Assembly: GCF_003236295.1 (NCBI RefSeq) | Contig: NZ_POTW01000008.1 | Location: forward strand, 50,973 to 114,972 | Direction: 5' to 3' | From: Jiangella anatolica | GTDB lineage: Bacteria; Actinomycetota; Actinomycetes; Jiangellales; Jiangellaceae | Length of the DNA: 64,000 nt | Shown: piece after piece, positions 38,185-46,658 of the stretch | How the letters are laid out: every line of letters starts with the position of its first letter | Numbering within the stretch: the first letter of the stretch is position 1 | Program-made: the position numbers and the translations under genes | The notes under the pieces: generated by a model | Seen by the model: only the letters and a program-made list of their open reading frames with translations | The model's database searches: none | What the model was told of the DNA's origin: nothing

Positions 38185-39753
38185 GTGACCGCGATCAGGA
38201 CCGGTTTCCACGATCTGCTGGGTCAGGCTGCCGCTGCCCGGCCGGACGCCCCCGCGCTGACGTACCGGAACGAGACGGTGAGCTACGCCGAGGTGTGGCG
38301 GACGGCGCAGGCCGCCGCGGCCCAGCTGGCCGGGCTCGGGCTGCAGCGCGGCGATCGGGTGGCGATCTACCTGGAGAAGCGCATCGAGACCGTGGCGGCG
38401 TTCTTCGCCGTCTCGGCCGCCGGTGGGGTGTTCGTGCCGGTCAACCACGTGCTCAAGGCCACCCAGGTCGGGCACATCCTCGCCGACAGCGGCGCGTCGA
38501 TCCTCATCACCTCGGCCGATCGCCTGGCCCAGCTCGACGACGTCCTGGGCGAGACGGCGGTCGCGCACGTCGTCACCGTCGGGACCGCGACGGCTGCGGA
38601 CGGCGCGGACCACCGCGTGCACCGCTGGGACGCCGGTCAGGAGGCCGGCGGCGAGCCGGAGCCGTCGCCGGCCATCGACGTCGACCCGGCGGCGATCCTG
38701 TACACGTCGGGCAGCACCGGGAAGCCCAAGGGCGTCGTGCTGAGCCACCGCAACCTCATCGTGGGCGCGGAGAGCGTGAGCAGCTACCTCGAGAACAGCG
38801 CCCAGGACGTCATCCTCAGCGTGCTTCCGCTGAGCTTCGACGCGGGGCTGAGCCAGGTGACGACCGCGTTCTCGGTCGGCGCGCACTGCGTGCTGATGAA
38901 CTACCTGCTGCCGCGCGAGGTGCCGAAGCTGTGTGAGCGCTACGGCGTCACCGGCCTCACCTGCGTACCGCCGCTGTGGCTGCAGCTGGCCGAGGTGCCG
39001 TGGCCCGAGCACGTGGCGCGGAAGCTGCGCTACTGGGCGAACACCGGCGGCCGGATGCCGCGGGTCACGCTGGACCGGTTGCGCGGCATCTTCACCGAGG
39101 CCAGCCCGTTCCTGATGTACGGCCTGACCGAGGCGTTCCGCTCGACCTACCTCGACCCGGCCGAGGTCGACCGGCGCCCGGACTCCATCGGCAAGGCGAT
39201 CCCGAACGCGGAGATCCTGGTCGTGCGCCCGGACGGCACGCCGTGCGGGCCGGGCGAGGAGGGCGAGCTGGTGCACCGCGGGGCGCTGGTGGCGCTGGGC
39301 TACTGGAACGACCCGGTCCGGACGGCCGAGCGGTACAAGCCGCTGCACCGGCCCGGCGAGGAGTGGCGGACCCCGGAGCTCGCCGTGTGGTCCGGCGACA
39401 CCGTCGTGGTCGACGAGGAGGGGTTCCTCTACTTCGTGGGCCGCAAGGACGACATGATCAAGACGTCGGGCTACCGGGTCAGCCCGACGGAGGTGGAGGA
39501 GGCGGCGTACGGCACCGGACTGGTGCGCGACGCCGTCGCCGTCGGCGTCGACGACGACGCGCTGGGGCAGCGGATCGTCCTCGTCGCCACGCCGAAGGCT
39601 GCCGAGCTCGACGTTGCGGCGCTGCTGGCCGCGCTGCGCCAGACGCTGCCGCTGTACATGGTGCCGTCCGAGGTCGAGGTCCGGCCTGAGCTGCCGCGCT
39701 CGCCCAACGGCAAGTTCGACCGCGGCCTCATCAAGGCGGAGGGCGTCCGATGA
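38185..39753 (+). CDS. AMP-forming acyl/aminoacyl ligase of exosortase/exopolysaccharide type
   Basis: A 522-residue ANL-superfamily ligase from the GTG at 38185 (VTAIRTGFHDLLG). Motifs: the P-loop-like ILYTSGSTGKPKGVVLSH (about residues 171-188), YGLTEAFRST, and GRKDDMIKTSGYRVSP before the C-terminal lid. It is directly followed (ATGA overlap) by a PLP decarboxylase and then an acyl carrier protein, the gene trio seen in exosortase A-associated loci. The likely role is to activate a carboxylic or amino acid and load it onto the carrier protein. The substrate is unknown. Confidence 0.88.
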   Translation: MTAIRTGFHDLLGQAAAARPDAPALTYRNETVSYAEVWRTAQAAAAQLAGLGLQRGDRVAIYLEKRIETVAAFFAVSAAGGVFVPVNHVLKATQVGHILADSGASILITSADRLAQLDDVLGETAVAHVVTVGTATAADGADHRVHRWDAGQEAGGEPEPSPAIDVDPAAILYTSGSTGKPKGVVLSHRNLIVGAESVSSYLENSAQDVILSVLPLSFDAGLSQVTTAFSVGAHCVLMNYLLPREVPKLCERYGVTGLTCVPPLWLQLAEVPWPEHVARKLRYWANTGGRMPRVTLDRLRGIFTEASPFLMYGLTEAFRSTYLDPAEVDRRPDSIGKAIPNAEILVVRPDGTPCGPGEEGELVHRGALVALGYWNDPVRTAERYKPLHRPGEEWRTPELAVWSGDTVVVDEEGFLYFVGRKDDMIKTSGYRVSPTEVEEAAYGTGLVRDAVAVGVDDDALGQRIVLVATPKAAELDVAALLAALRQTLPLYMVPSEVEVRPELPRSPNGKFDRGLIKAEGVR

Positions 39754-40976
39754 AGCCGCAGGAGCACGTCGCCGCGTTCGGGACCGCCGCCGGAGAGCTG
39801 CGGGTCGGCGGGATGGCCCTGAGCCGCCTCGCCGAGCGGGTCGGCTCGACCCCGTTCTTCGCCTACGACCGCGGGCTGCTGGACGCGCGGATCGACCGGC
39901 TGCGCACGGCGTTGCCGACGTCGGTGCAGCTCAGCTACGCCATGAAGGCCAACCCGATGCCGGCCGTGGTCCAGCACCTGGCGCACCGGGTCGACCGCAT
40001 CGACGTCGCGTCGGCGCTGGAGCTGCACGCGGCCCTGGACACCGTGATCGCGGCCGACCGGGTCAGCTTCGCCGGCCCCGGCAAGACGCCCGCGGAGCTG
40101 CGCCAGGCGGTCGCCGCCGGCATCATCGTCGAGGTCGAGTCGCCGACCGAGCTGGCCCGGGTGGTGTCGGCCGGCGACGACCTCGGGCTCACGCCGAACG
40201 TCGCCATCCGCGTCAACCCCGACTTCGCGGTCAAGGGCTCGGGCATGCGCATGGGCGGCGGCCCGCAGCAGTTCGGCATCGACGCCGAGCAGGTGCCGGC
40301 CGTGCTGCGCGAGTTCGCCGCGGCGGGCGTGAACTGGCTCGGCTTCCACGTCTTCGCCGGCTCGCAGAACCTCAACGCCGAGATCATCGCCGAGGCGCAG
40401 CGGCGCACCGTCGACCTCGTCGCGGACCTCGCGGAGCACCTGCCCGCGCCGGTGCGCTACGTCAACCTCGGCGGCGGGTTCGGCATCCCGTACGTCGAGA
40501 AGGACCAGCCGCTCGACCTCGACGTCGTCGCCGGCCACCTGCACGAGCTGGTCGGCGGCGCACTGGCGCAGCGGCTGCCCGGCGCGACGCCGGTGATCGA
40601 GCTGGGCCGGTACATCGTCGGCGAGTGCGGCGTCTACGTCGCCCGCGTCCTGGACCGCAAGGTGTCGCGCGGCAAGACCTACCTCGTCGTCGACGGCGGC
40701 ATGCACCACCAGTTGGCCGCGTCGGGCAACTTCGGGCAGGTCATCCGGCGCAACTACCCCCTCGTCGTCGGCAACCACGTCGAGAAGCCCGGCGCCGAGA
40801 CCGCGACGGTGGTCGGCTGTCTCTGCACGCCGCTGGACCTGCTCGGCGACGACGTCGAGCTGCCCGCCGCCGAGATCGGCGACCTCATCGTGATCTTCCA
40901 GGCCGGCGCCTACGGCCTCACCGCCAGCCCGACGGCCTTCCTCGGGCACCCGGCCCCGATCGAAGTCCTGGTCTGA
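39750..40976 (+). CDS. PLP-dependent decarboxylase (DAP/ornithine decarboxylase fold, exosortase-associated type)
   Basis: A 408-residue fold-type III decarboxylase. The PLP lysine is in SYAMKANPMP (about residues 62-71); GGGFGIPY near 250 and ELGRYIVGECG near 285 bind the phosphate, VDGGMHHQL follows, and the catalytic Cys is in GCLCTPLDLL near 355. Relatives such as BtrK decarboxylate an amino acid while it is tethered to a carrier protein. With the ligase before and the carrier protein after, the same chemistry is plausible here (inference). Free-substrate meso-DAP decarboxylation is an alternative. Confidence 0.88.
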   Translation: MKPQEHVAAFGTAAGELRVGGMALSRLAERVGSTPFFAYDRGLLDARIDRLRTALPTSVQLSYAMKANPMPAVVQHLAHRVDRIDVASALELHAALDTVIAADRVSFAGPGKTPAELRQAVAAGIIVEVESPTELARVVSAGDDLGLTPNVAIRVNPDFAVKGSGMRMGGGPQQFGIDAEQVPAVLREFAAAGVNWLGFHVFAGSQNLNAEIIAEAQRRTVDLVADLAEHLPAPVRYVNLGGGFGIPYVEKDQPLDLDVVAGHLHELVGGALAQRLPGATPVIELGRYIVGECGVYVARVLDRKVSRGKTYLVVDGGMHHQLAASGNFGQVIRRNYPLVVGNHVEKPGAETATVVGCLCTPLDLLGDDVELPAAEIGDLIVIFQAGAYGLTASPTAFLGHPAPIEVLV

Positions 40977-40997
40977 ACCATGGAGCAAGGAGCGCGC

Positions 40998-41255
40998 ATG
41001 ACCGAGACCCTGGACACCGTCCGCACGGTGCTGATCGAGGCGCTGGACCTCGGCCAGCGGCCGGAGGACCTCCACGAGGACACGGCCCTCTTCGGCTCGC
41101 TGCCGGAGCTGGACTCGCTGGGTGTCCTGGCGCTGGTGTCGGCGCTGGAGGACCGGTTCGACATCACCGTCGCCGACGACGAGTTCGACGCCGACCTGTT
41201 CGAGACGCTGGGGACGCTGACGCGGTTCGTCGAGTCCAAGCTGGCCACGGTCTGA
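40998..41255 (+). CDS. Acyl carrier protein
   Basis: An 85-residue carrier protein with the phosphopantetheine attachment serine in PELDSLGVLALVSALEDRF (DSL, about residue 41). It has the usual acidic four-helix pattern. It begins 21 bp after the decarboxylase and is the natural partner of the ligase and decarboxylase before it. The ATG at 40998 follows a GGAGC-type ribosome binding site; the alternative upstream start (40980) adds MEQGAR. Confidence 0.9.
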   Translation: MTETLDTVRTVLIEALDLGQRPEDLHEDTALFGSLPELDSLGVLALVSALEDRFDITVADDEFDADLFETLGTLTRFVESKLATV

Positions 41256-41260
41256 CCGGG

Positions 41261-42127
41261 CTACCAGCGGACCAGCGTCAGCTCACTGTAGAGATGATCG
41301 ATCGACTCGGGGTCGACGTCCGCGGCGCGGAACATCTTCGGCCGCGGCTGGGACAGCTCCGTGCCCGGACCGCCGGGTGCGAACCCCAGGACGCGCCGTT
41401 CGGCGAGCGTCAGCGGGAGCCCCTGCCGGAGCAGGTGGGCGCCGACCGCGGGCCAGGCCTGCCGGAGGACGCCGCGGTCCCCGCCGGCGTACAGCGGCGT
41501 GGCGAACAGCGGCAGCCGCTTGCGGCGGTCGCGTCGATACACGAGGTAGCCGTGGGCGCCGTCGCGCTCGACCAGCAGGTGCTGGGCCGCCGGCGCCTCC
41601 CGGTGGTCGCGGTACACGTCGGCGTCGCGGCCGGTGAGCGTCCGCTCCAGCGCCGCCGGGTCCGTCGTCACGCGGGTGCCGCGACCAGAGATGCGGGGCA
41701 GGTTGGCGACCAGCCGGGTCGCGGTGTCGAGCCGGGTGAAGCCGAGGCGCTCGTTCAGCGCGATGACGTTGCCGCTGGGCGAGAGATCGGTGAAGACGTA
41801 GCCCTTCTGGCCGAGCAGCGCGCGCACGAGCCGCAGCGAGTGGGTGCGGTACTCCTCGAGCACGCAGAAGGCCGCCAGGTTGCAGAACGCGACCCGCTCG
41901 CCGGCGATGTCGCGCTCGGAGTAGACGGCCGCGTACACGCCGACGATCGCGTCGTCGCTGAGCAGCTGGAAGCCGTGATTGGGCGCGTCGCTCCTCCAGG
42001 GCGGGCTGAGCAGCACGGCCCACGCGGCGGCGGACACCCGCTGGTTCAGCTGCTGGTGGAGAAACCGGCCCACGGCCGTCGCGTCGCCGGCCGAGATCGG
42101 CCGCACGACCACGGCGGGCGTTCCCAT
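41261..42127 (-). CDS. GNAT-like acyltransferase in the polysaccharide cluster
   Basis: A 288-residue protein, convergent with the carrier-protein gene and antisense to the cluster. The N-terminal half has GNAT features: FCNLAAFCVLEEYRTHSLRLVRALL corresponds to the CoA-binding region and NVIALNERLGFTRL to the end of the domain. The C-terminal half is a second, divergent region (LLVERDGAHGYLVY). Its position suggests it could transfer an acyl or aminoacyl group to a sugar. Not resolved: whether it uses CoA or the neighbouring carrier protein. Confidence 0.72.
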   Translation of the reverse strand: MGTPAVVVRPISAGDATAVGRFLHQQLNQRVSAAAWAVLLSPPWRSDAPNHGFQLLSDDAIVGVYAAVYSERDIAGERVAFCNLAAFCVLEEYRTHSLRLVRALLGQKGYVFTDLSPSGNVIALNERLGFTRLDTATRLVANLPRISGRGTRVTTDPAALERTLTGRDADVYRDHREAPAAQHLLVERDGAHGYLVYRRDRRKRLPLFATPLYAGGDRGVLRQAWPAVGAHLLRQGLPLTLAERRVLGFAPGGPGTELSQPRPKMFRAADVDPESIDHLYSELTLVRW

Positions 42128-42168
42128 CCGGGCATGCTATCGCGGCGTGTCCCGGGAGAGGGGCGACG

Positions 42169-43038
42169 ATGGCCAGCGTCGTGATCGCCGCGCACAACGA
42201 GGCGAACGTCATCGGGCGATGCCTCGACGCGCTGGCCGCGCAGCGGTTCGCCGGCCCCGTCGAGATCGTCGTGAGCGCCAACGGCTGCACCGACGACACC
42301 GCCGTCGTCGCGGCGCGTCCGGGCGTCACCGTGATCGACCGGCCGGAGGCCGGCAAGGCGGCCGCCCTGGACGCCGCCGACCGCGTCGCGACCGGCTTTC
42401 CACGCATCTACCTCGACGCCGACATCGTCGTGCCGCCGCACGCCCTCGCCACGCTGCTGGCCCGGTTCGACGTGCTGCCGCGGCCGCTGGCCGTCGTGCC
42501 CCGGCGGCGCGTGGCCACCACCGGCCGGCCGTGGCCGGTGCGGGCGTACTTCTCCATCAACGAGCGGCACCCCGCCTTCCGGGCCGGGCTGTTCGGCCGG
42601 GGGATGATCGTGCTGTCCGAGCTGGGCCGGGGGCGGTTCGACACGTTCCCGGCCGCCATCGCCGACGACCTCTTCCTGGACTCCCGGTTCGCCGCCGCGG
42701 AGAAGGCCGAGGTGAGCGAGGTCGAGGTCGTGGTCGAGGCGCCGCGTACCACCCGTGACCTGCTGCGCCGGCTGGTCCGCGTCCGGCGCGGCAACGCCCA
42801 GCTGCGCGCAGCGGCGGACGCGGGCGAACTGGACCTGCCGGTGCGCCCGGCGGACCGCTGGGCTTGGCTGCGCGAGGTCGTCCTGCGCGATCCGCGCCGG
42901 GCGCCGGCCGCCGTCCCGTACCTCGTCATCACCGTCGCGGCCGCGTTGCTCGCCCGCCGTCCGGCCAAGGCCGGCGACGCCTGGGGCCGCGACGACAGCA
43001 CGCGCACACCGTCGTCCGCCGAAGGGACACCGACGTGA
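42169..43038 (+). CDS. Glycosyltransferase family 2
   Basis: A 289-residue GT-A enzyme starting VVIAAHNEANVIGRCLDALA, the typical GT2 nucleotide-sugar entry, with a metal-binding DxD-like YLDADIVVPP (about residues 82-91) and an acceptor-side DDLFLDSRFA. A weakly hydrophobic segment near 245-265 may be membrane-associated. It overlaps the next gene, a polysaccharide deacetylase, by 4 bp. It likely adds a sugar to a lipid-linked or surface glycan; donor unknown. Confidence 0.87.
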   Translation: MASVVIAAHNEANVIGRCLDALAAQRFAGPVEIVVSANGCTDDTAVVAARPGVTVIDRPEAGKAAALDAADRVATGFPRIYLDADIVVPPHALATLLARFDVLPRPLAVVPRRRVATTGRPWPVRAYFSINERHPAFRAGLFGRGMIVLSELGRGRFDTFPAAIADDLFLDSRFAAAEKAEVSEVEVVVEAPRTTRDLLRRLVRVRRGNAQLRAAADAGELDLPVRPADRWAWLREVVLRDPRRAPAAVPYLVITVAAALLARRPAKAGDAWGRDDSTRTPSSAEGTPT

Positions 43039-43694
43039 TCCTCCACCTGTGCTTCCACGGCATCGGGACCTGCGAGCGCGAGCGCGAGCGCGAGCCCGGC
43101 GAGGCCGGCTACTGGGTCACCGAGCCGGTGTTCCGGCAGATCCTCGACGAGGCCGCGAAGCACCCGCACGTGCGGCTCAGCTTCGACGACGGCAACGCCT
43201 CCGACGTCGCGGTCGCCCTGCCGGCGCTGAAGGAACGGGGCCTGCGGGCCACCTTCTTCGCCCTCGCCGGGCGTCTGGACGACCCGGTCAGCCTGAGCGC
43301 GGCGGATCTGCGGGACCTGCGTGACGCCGGGATGGGGATCGGCAGCCACGGCTGGGACCACGTTCAGTGGCGCGGGCTGCCGGCCGCCGCCGCCCGCCGC
43401 GAGCTGGTCGAGGCGCGTGCCGCGCTCACCGAGGCGAGCGGGGGGCCGATCACGGAGGCGGCCCTGCCGCTCGGCCGGTACGACCGGCAGCTGCTGGGCC
43501 GGCTGCGCCGCGCCGGCTACGAGGCCGTCTACTCCAGCGACCGGTTCCCGGCCCGCTCCCGGGGCTGGCTGCAGGCGCGCTACAGCGTCACCGCCGGGGA
43601 CACCGCCGAGTCCATCCGGACCTACATCACGCACCGCCCAGGCCTGCGCGACGCCCGCAACGCCGCGGTGAGCGTGATCAAGAGGCTGCGCTGA
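43035..43694 (+). CDS. Polysaccharide deacetylase family protein
   Basis: A 219-residue NodB-type deacetylase from the GTG at 43035. The metal-binding Asp-Asp is in LSFDDGNASDVAV (about residues 47-59), and the H-x3-H metal pair in GSHGWDHVQW (about 102-111). No signal peptide is seen, so it may act in the cytoplasm on a sugar precursor. An RERERE-type charged stretch near residue 15 comes from a GAGCGC repeat (43074-43091). It overlaps both neighbours by 1-4 bp. Confidence 0.87.
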   Translation: MILHLCFHGIGTCEREREREPGEAGYWVTEPVFRQILDEAAKHPHVRLSFDDGNASDVAVALPALKERGLRATFFALAGRLDDPVSLSAADLRDLRDAGMGIGSHGWDHVQWRGLPAAAARRELVEARAALTEASGGPITEAALPLGRYDRQLLGRLRRAGYEAVYSSDRFPARSRGWLQARYSVTAGDTAESIRTYITHRPGLRDARNAAVSVIKRLR

Positions 43695-44620
43695 TGGAGT
43701 GGCACATGGGTGCGGAGCCGGCCGAGCTCGACGTCGCGGTCGCGATCGTGACGTACAACAGCGAGCGCCATGTCGCGGACCTGCTCGACAGCCTGCCCGC
43801 GGCGATGGGCGAGCTCAGCTACTCCGTCGTGGTGGTCGACAACGGCTCGGCGGACGGCACCGTCGCACTCCTCGAGGCGCGGACCGACTGCGTCGTGGTC
43901 CGCTCGGTCAACGACGGCTACGCGGCGGGCATCAACCGAGCGGTGCGGTCGTCCCCGCCCGCGTCGGCGGTGCTCGTGCTCAACCCCGACGCGACCCTCG
44001 ACCCCGAGGCGGGGCCACGCATGTTCGACGTCGTGCGCAAGCCGGGCGTCGGGATCGTGGCGCCACGGACGCGGGAGGCCGACGGCAGCCTGTCGCCGAC
44101 CCTGCGGCGGACACCGACGCTGCCCCGGGTCGGCGGGCTCAGCTTCACCGGGCTCGCGGTGTTCGCCGAGCGCATCGAGGCCGGACCCGAGTACGAGTCC
44201 GAGCACGAGGTCGACTGGGCCATCGGGTCGATCCTGCTGGTCGACCGCGAGTGCTTCGAGGCGCTGGGCGGCTTGGACGAGTCGTACTTCCTCTACTCCG
44301 AGGAGACCGACTTCTGCCTGCGCGCCCGCGACCTGGGCTGGTCCACGGTCTACACCCCGGAGGCCGGCGGCATGCACGTGGGCGGCGGGTCGGGCGAGAA
44401 CGCGACCACGCACACGATGCAGATGGTCAACCGGATCCGGCTCTACCGGCGCCGGGCCGGCAACGGCAAGGCCTGGGGATACTTCGCGCTGACGCTTCTG
44501 GTCGAGCTCCGCCGCGGCGTTCTCGGCCACCGCGCGTCCTGGACCTGCCTGCGCGCGCTGGTGCGGCCGTCGACCCGGCCGCCGATGCTGGGTGCGAGCG
44601 ACACGTTCCTGCCCCCGTGA
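43694..44620 (+). CDS. Glycosyltransferase family 2 (rhamnosyltransferase-like)
   Basis: A 308-residue GT2 enzyme: VAIVTYNSERHVADLLDSL at the start, VVVDNGSADGT (about residues 53-63), LVLNPDATLDP and the WbbL-type FLYSEETDFCLRARDLGW near 195-212. It overlaps the deacetylase stop by 1 bp (TGATG), so it is in one operon with the two genes before it. The rhamnosyl label comes from family resemblance only. It is followed after 46 bp by the lasso-peptide locus. Confidence 0.88.
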   Translation: MEWHMGAEPAELDVAVAIVTYNSERHVADLLDSLPAAMGELSYSVVVVDNGSADGTVALLEARTDCVVVRSVNDGYAAGINRAVRSSPPASAVLVLNPDATLDPEAGPRMFDVVRKPGVGIVAPRTREADGSLSPTLRRTPTLPRVGGLSFTGLAVFAERIEAGPEYESEHEVDWAIGSILLVDRECFEALGGLDESYFLYSEETDFCLRARDLGWSTVYTPEAGGMHVGGGSGENATTHTMQMVNRIRLYRRRAGNGKAWGYFALTLLVELRRGVLGHRASWTCLRALVRPSTRPPMLGASDTFLPP

Positions 44621-44666
44621 ATCGGGGTGCGCTAGAGTGCGACATAGCAGGATTCTTGGGGGGCCG

Positions 44667-44930
44667 ATGAGACTGCGCACCAATGGCGTCAGCTGGCGCG
44701 AGATCGACGGCGAGACGGTCATTCTGGACCTCTCCTCGTCGACGTATCTGAAGACCAATGCGGCGGGCTCGACCATCATGCGGCTGCTGGCCGAGGAACG
44801 CACCACCGCCGAGCTCGCCGACGGCCTCGTCGAGGAGTACGGCATTCCGGCCGATCAGGCCAAGGTCGACACCGAGACGTTCATCGCGATGCTCCGCGAG
44901 CGGAACCTCCTCGACACCGCCGATTCCTAG
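44667..44930 (+). CDS. PqqD-like RiPP recognition element (lasso B1-type protein)
   Basis: An 87-residue PqqD-family protein with LRTNGVSWREIDGETVILDL, then STYLKTNAAGSTIMRLL and a helical end with LVEEYGIP. PqqD domains are RiPP recognition elements that bind the leader peptide and present it to the other enzymes. Its start lies behind the GGGGGGCCG tract. It is the first gene of the lasso locus, 73 bp before the first precursor. The next genes leave little doubt about its role, but binding has not been shown. Confidence 0.9.
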   Translation: MRLRTNGVSWREIDGETVILDLSSSTYLKTNAAGSTIMRLLAEERTTAELADGLVEEYGIPADQAKVDTETFIAMLRERNLLDTADS

Positions 44931-45003
44931 TGTCCGTGGTGGCGACGGCTGTCGCCGGCACGGCAAGCACCATCCATCCGCAGAACAGGAAGTGGGGGCC
45001 CAG

Positions 45004-45138
45004 ATGGCCTATGAAGCGCCGACGCTCGAGGAGATCGGCTCGGTCCGCGATCTCACCTTGGCCGAGAGTGGCCGTGGCCGCTCCGACCAGATCCAGTGGT
45101 TCCGTTACAACAACGACCCCGGTGGCGTGCTCTCCTGA
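45004..45138 (+). CDS. Lasso peptide precursor 1
   Basis: A 44-residue precursor. The leader MAYEAPTLEEIGSVRDLTL has the lasso signature Y-x-x-P-x-L-x3-G-x5-T-x; Thr is the penultimate leader residue. The inferred 25-residue core is A1 E2 S3 G4 R5 G6 R7 S8 D9, then QIQWFRYNN and DPGGVLS. Ala1 would form the macrolactam with Asp9. The chain ends in Ser, the residue modified by kinases in paeninodin-type pathways. A strong AGGAAGTGGGGG region precedes the ATG. Cleavage site and ring are inferred from the family. Confidence 0.85.
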   Translation: MAYEAPTLEEIGSVRDLTLAESGRGRSDQIQWFRYNNDPGGVLS

Positions 45139-45268
45139 GCAAATCACCGGAAGTCGGCCCGGAATAGCGTAAGAGACGATAAACTCCCGACGTGTTCAAG
45201 GGGGGGCATTGGTGGATGTCCCTGTCATTTCGCTCTCGTCCGAGGGCATGAGTAAGGGGGGCAGAGGT

Positions 45269-45403
45269 ATGGCTTATGAGCCGCCTGTGTTGGAAGAGGT
45301 CGGTTCCGTTCGGGACCTGACGCTGGCGCTGAACGGCTTCGGCTCGTCGGACAATTTCTTCTGGTTCACGAGCAAGCCCGGCGGCGGCGGGGGGATCTCC
45401 TGA
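45269..45403 (+). CDS. Lasso peptide precursor 2
   Basis: A second 44-residue precursor with leader MAYEPPVLEEVGSVRDLTL, 15 of 19 identical to the first. Inferred core: A1 L2 N3 G4 F5 G6 S7 S8 D9, then NFFWFTSKPG and GGGGIS, also 25 residues. Shared core positions are A1, G4, G6, S8, D9, the W-F pair, the double Gly and the final Ser. It is more hydrophobic than core 1 (three extra Phe). The ATG at 45269 follows AAGGGGGGCAGAGGT; an upstream in-frame ATG at 45209 is less likely. Confidence 0.85.
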   Translation: MAYEPPVLEEVGSVRDLTLALNGFGSSDNFFWFTSKPGGGGGIS

Positions 45404-45476
45404 CGTCATCCACGTGATCGGGCGGGCCCGCCTGACGGCGGGCTCCGCCCGGTCCCGGTGACGCAGGACGTCTGTC

Positions 45477-46658
45477 GTGGACGAACTGCAGCCTCGACCC
45501 CGCTACTACCGGCTGTCCGCGTTCGAGCTCGCCACCTCCTGGGTGCACGGAGTCCGCGCGGTGCCGGCCGTTCCGCACGTCCCGGTGTCCCCGCGCGTCG
45601 CGCTCGAGGACGCCATCCGGCCCGCCCTGCTGCGCGGGCCGTGCTTCGTCTCGTTCTCCGGCGGGCGCGACTCGTCCGCCGTCCTCGCCGTCGCCACCGC
45701 GCTGGCCCGGCGCGACGGCCTGCCCGACCCGGTGCCCGTCACCGAGGTCTATCCCGGCGTCGCCGACGCCGACGAGTCCGAGTGGCAGCGGCTGGTCGTC
45801 GGCCACCTGAAGCTGACCGAGTGGGTGCGGCTCCCGGTCTCCGGTGAGAGCGACCTGCTCGGCGACGGCGCCCGGGCCAGCCTGCTGCGGCGCGGCGTGG
45901 TCTGGCCGCCGCCGTTCCACGTCAAGGACCCGCTGTTCGCCACCGTCGCCGGCGGCTCGATGCTGACCGGCGAGGGCGGCGACGAGGTGATCGGCCCGCG
46001 CCGCGTGACGCCGGTCAACCTGCTCGTGCGGCTGCGCCGCCGGCCGCGCCCGATCCTGCTGGCGGCCGTCGGGTCGTCGCTGCGTCCGGCTGTCCTGCGC
46101 CGGGCCGCGGTCCGCCGGCAGATGGCCGCCGACGACCAGCAGCCGTGGCTGCGCGCGGACGTCGCCCGGGCGCACCGCCGGCTGCTGGCCGCCGACGAGG
46201 CGGCCGAGCCGCTGGCCTGGGGCCGGTCGATCTGGTGGGTGCGGCATCGGCGAGCCGTCGACGCGGTGCTGACCAACTACGCCGCGCTGGGTGCCGAGCA
46301 CGACGTCCGGGTGGGACATCCGCTGCTGGACGAGCGCTTCCTCGCCGCCCTGGCCGGGTTCGGCGGCCGCTGGGGGTTCGCGGGCCGGACCGACCTGATG
46401 CGCGTCCTGTTCGCCGACCTGCTGCCCGAGGCGGTGCTCAGCCGGGCCAGCAAGGCCAGCTTCGACCGTGCCTACCTGGGCGAGCCGACCCGTGAGTTCG
46501 CGCGGACCTGGGACGGCAGCGGCGTCGACACCACGCTGGTCGACCCGGACGTGCTGCGCTCGGCCTGGCTGTCGGACCGTCCGTCGACGCTCTCGGGGAC
46601 GCTGCTGCAGCAGGCGTGGCTGTCGGCGCAGCCGGTCGCGGCCGGGGGCGCCCGGTGA
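45477..46658 (+). CDS. Asparagine-synthetase-like lasso cyclase lacking the glutaminase domain
   Basis: A 393-residue protein. The ATP-pyrophosphatase loop is SFSGGRDSSAVL (about residues 59-70), and GEGGDEVIGPRR (near 165) is the second conserved loop of the asparagine synthetase C-terminal domain. Lasso cyclases normally have 500-600 residues with an N-terminal class II glutaminase-like domain; here only about 58 residues precede the PP-loop, and nothing upstream encodes the missing domain. It should activate the Asp9 side chain as the acyl-AMP for ring closure. It overlaps the B2 gene by 4 bp. Confidence 0.87.
   Translation: MDELQPRPRYYRLSAFELATSWVHGVRAVPAVPHVPVSPRVALEDAIRPALLRGPCFVSFSGGRDSSAVLAVATALARRDGLPDPVPVTEVYPGVADADESEWQRLVVGHLKLTEWVRLPVSGESDLLGDGARASLLRRGVVWPPPFHVKDPLFATVAGGSMLTGEGGDEVIGPRRVTPVNLLVRLRRRPRPILLAAVGSSLRPAVLRRAAVRRQMAADDQQPWLRADVARAHRRLLAADEAAEPLAWGRSIWWVRHRRAVDAVLTNYAALGAEHDVRVGHPLLDERFLAALAGFGGRWGFAGRTDLMRVLFADLLPEAVLSRASKASFDRAYLGEPTREFARTWDGSGVDTTLVDPDVLRSAWLSDRPSTLSGTLLQQAWLSAQPVAAGGAR

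Noticed and set aside
43074..43091. GAGCGC hexamer tandem repeat as a regulatory element
   Set aside because: It lies inside the deacetylase coding frame and encodes a short Arg-Glu run. Phase variation is unlikely, since a hexamer does not shift the frame.
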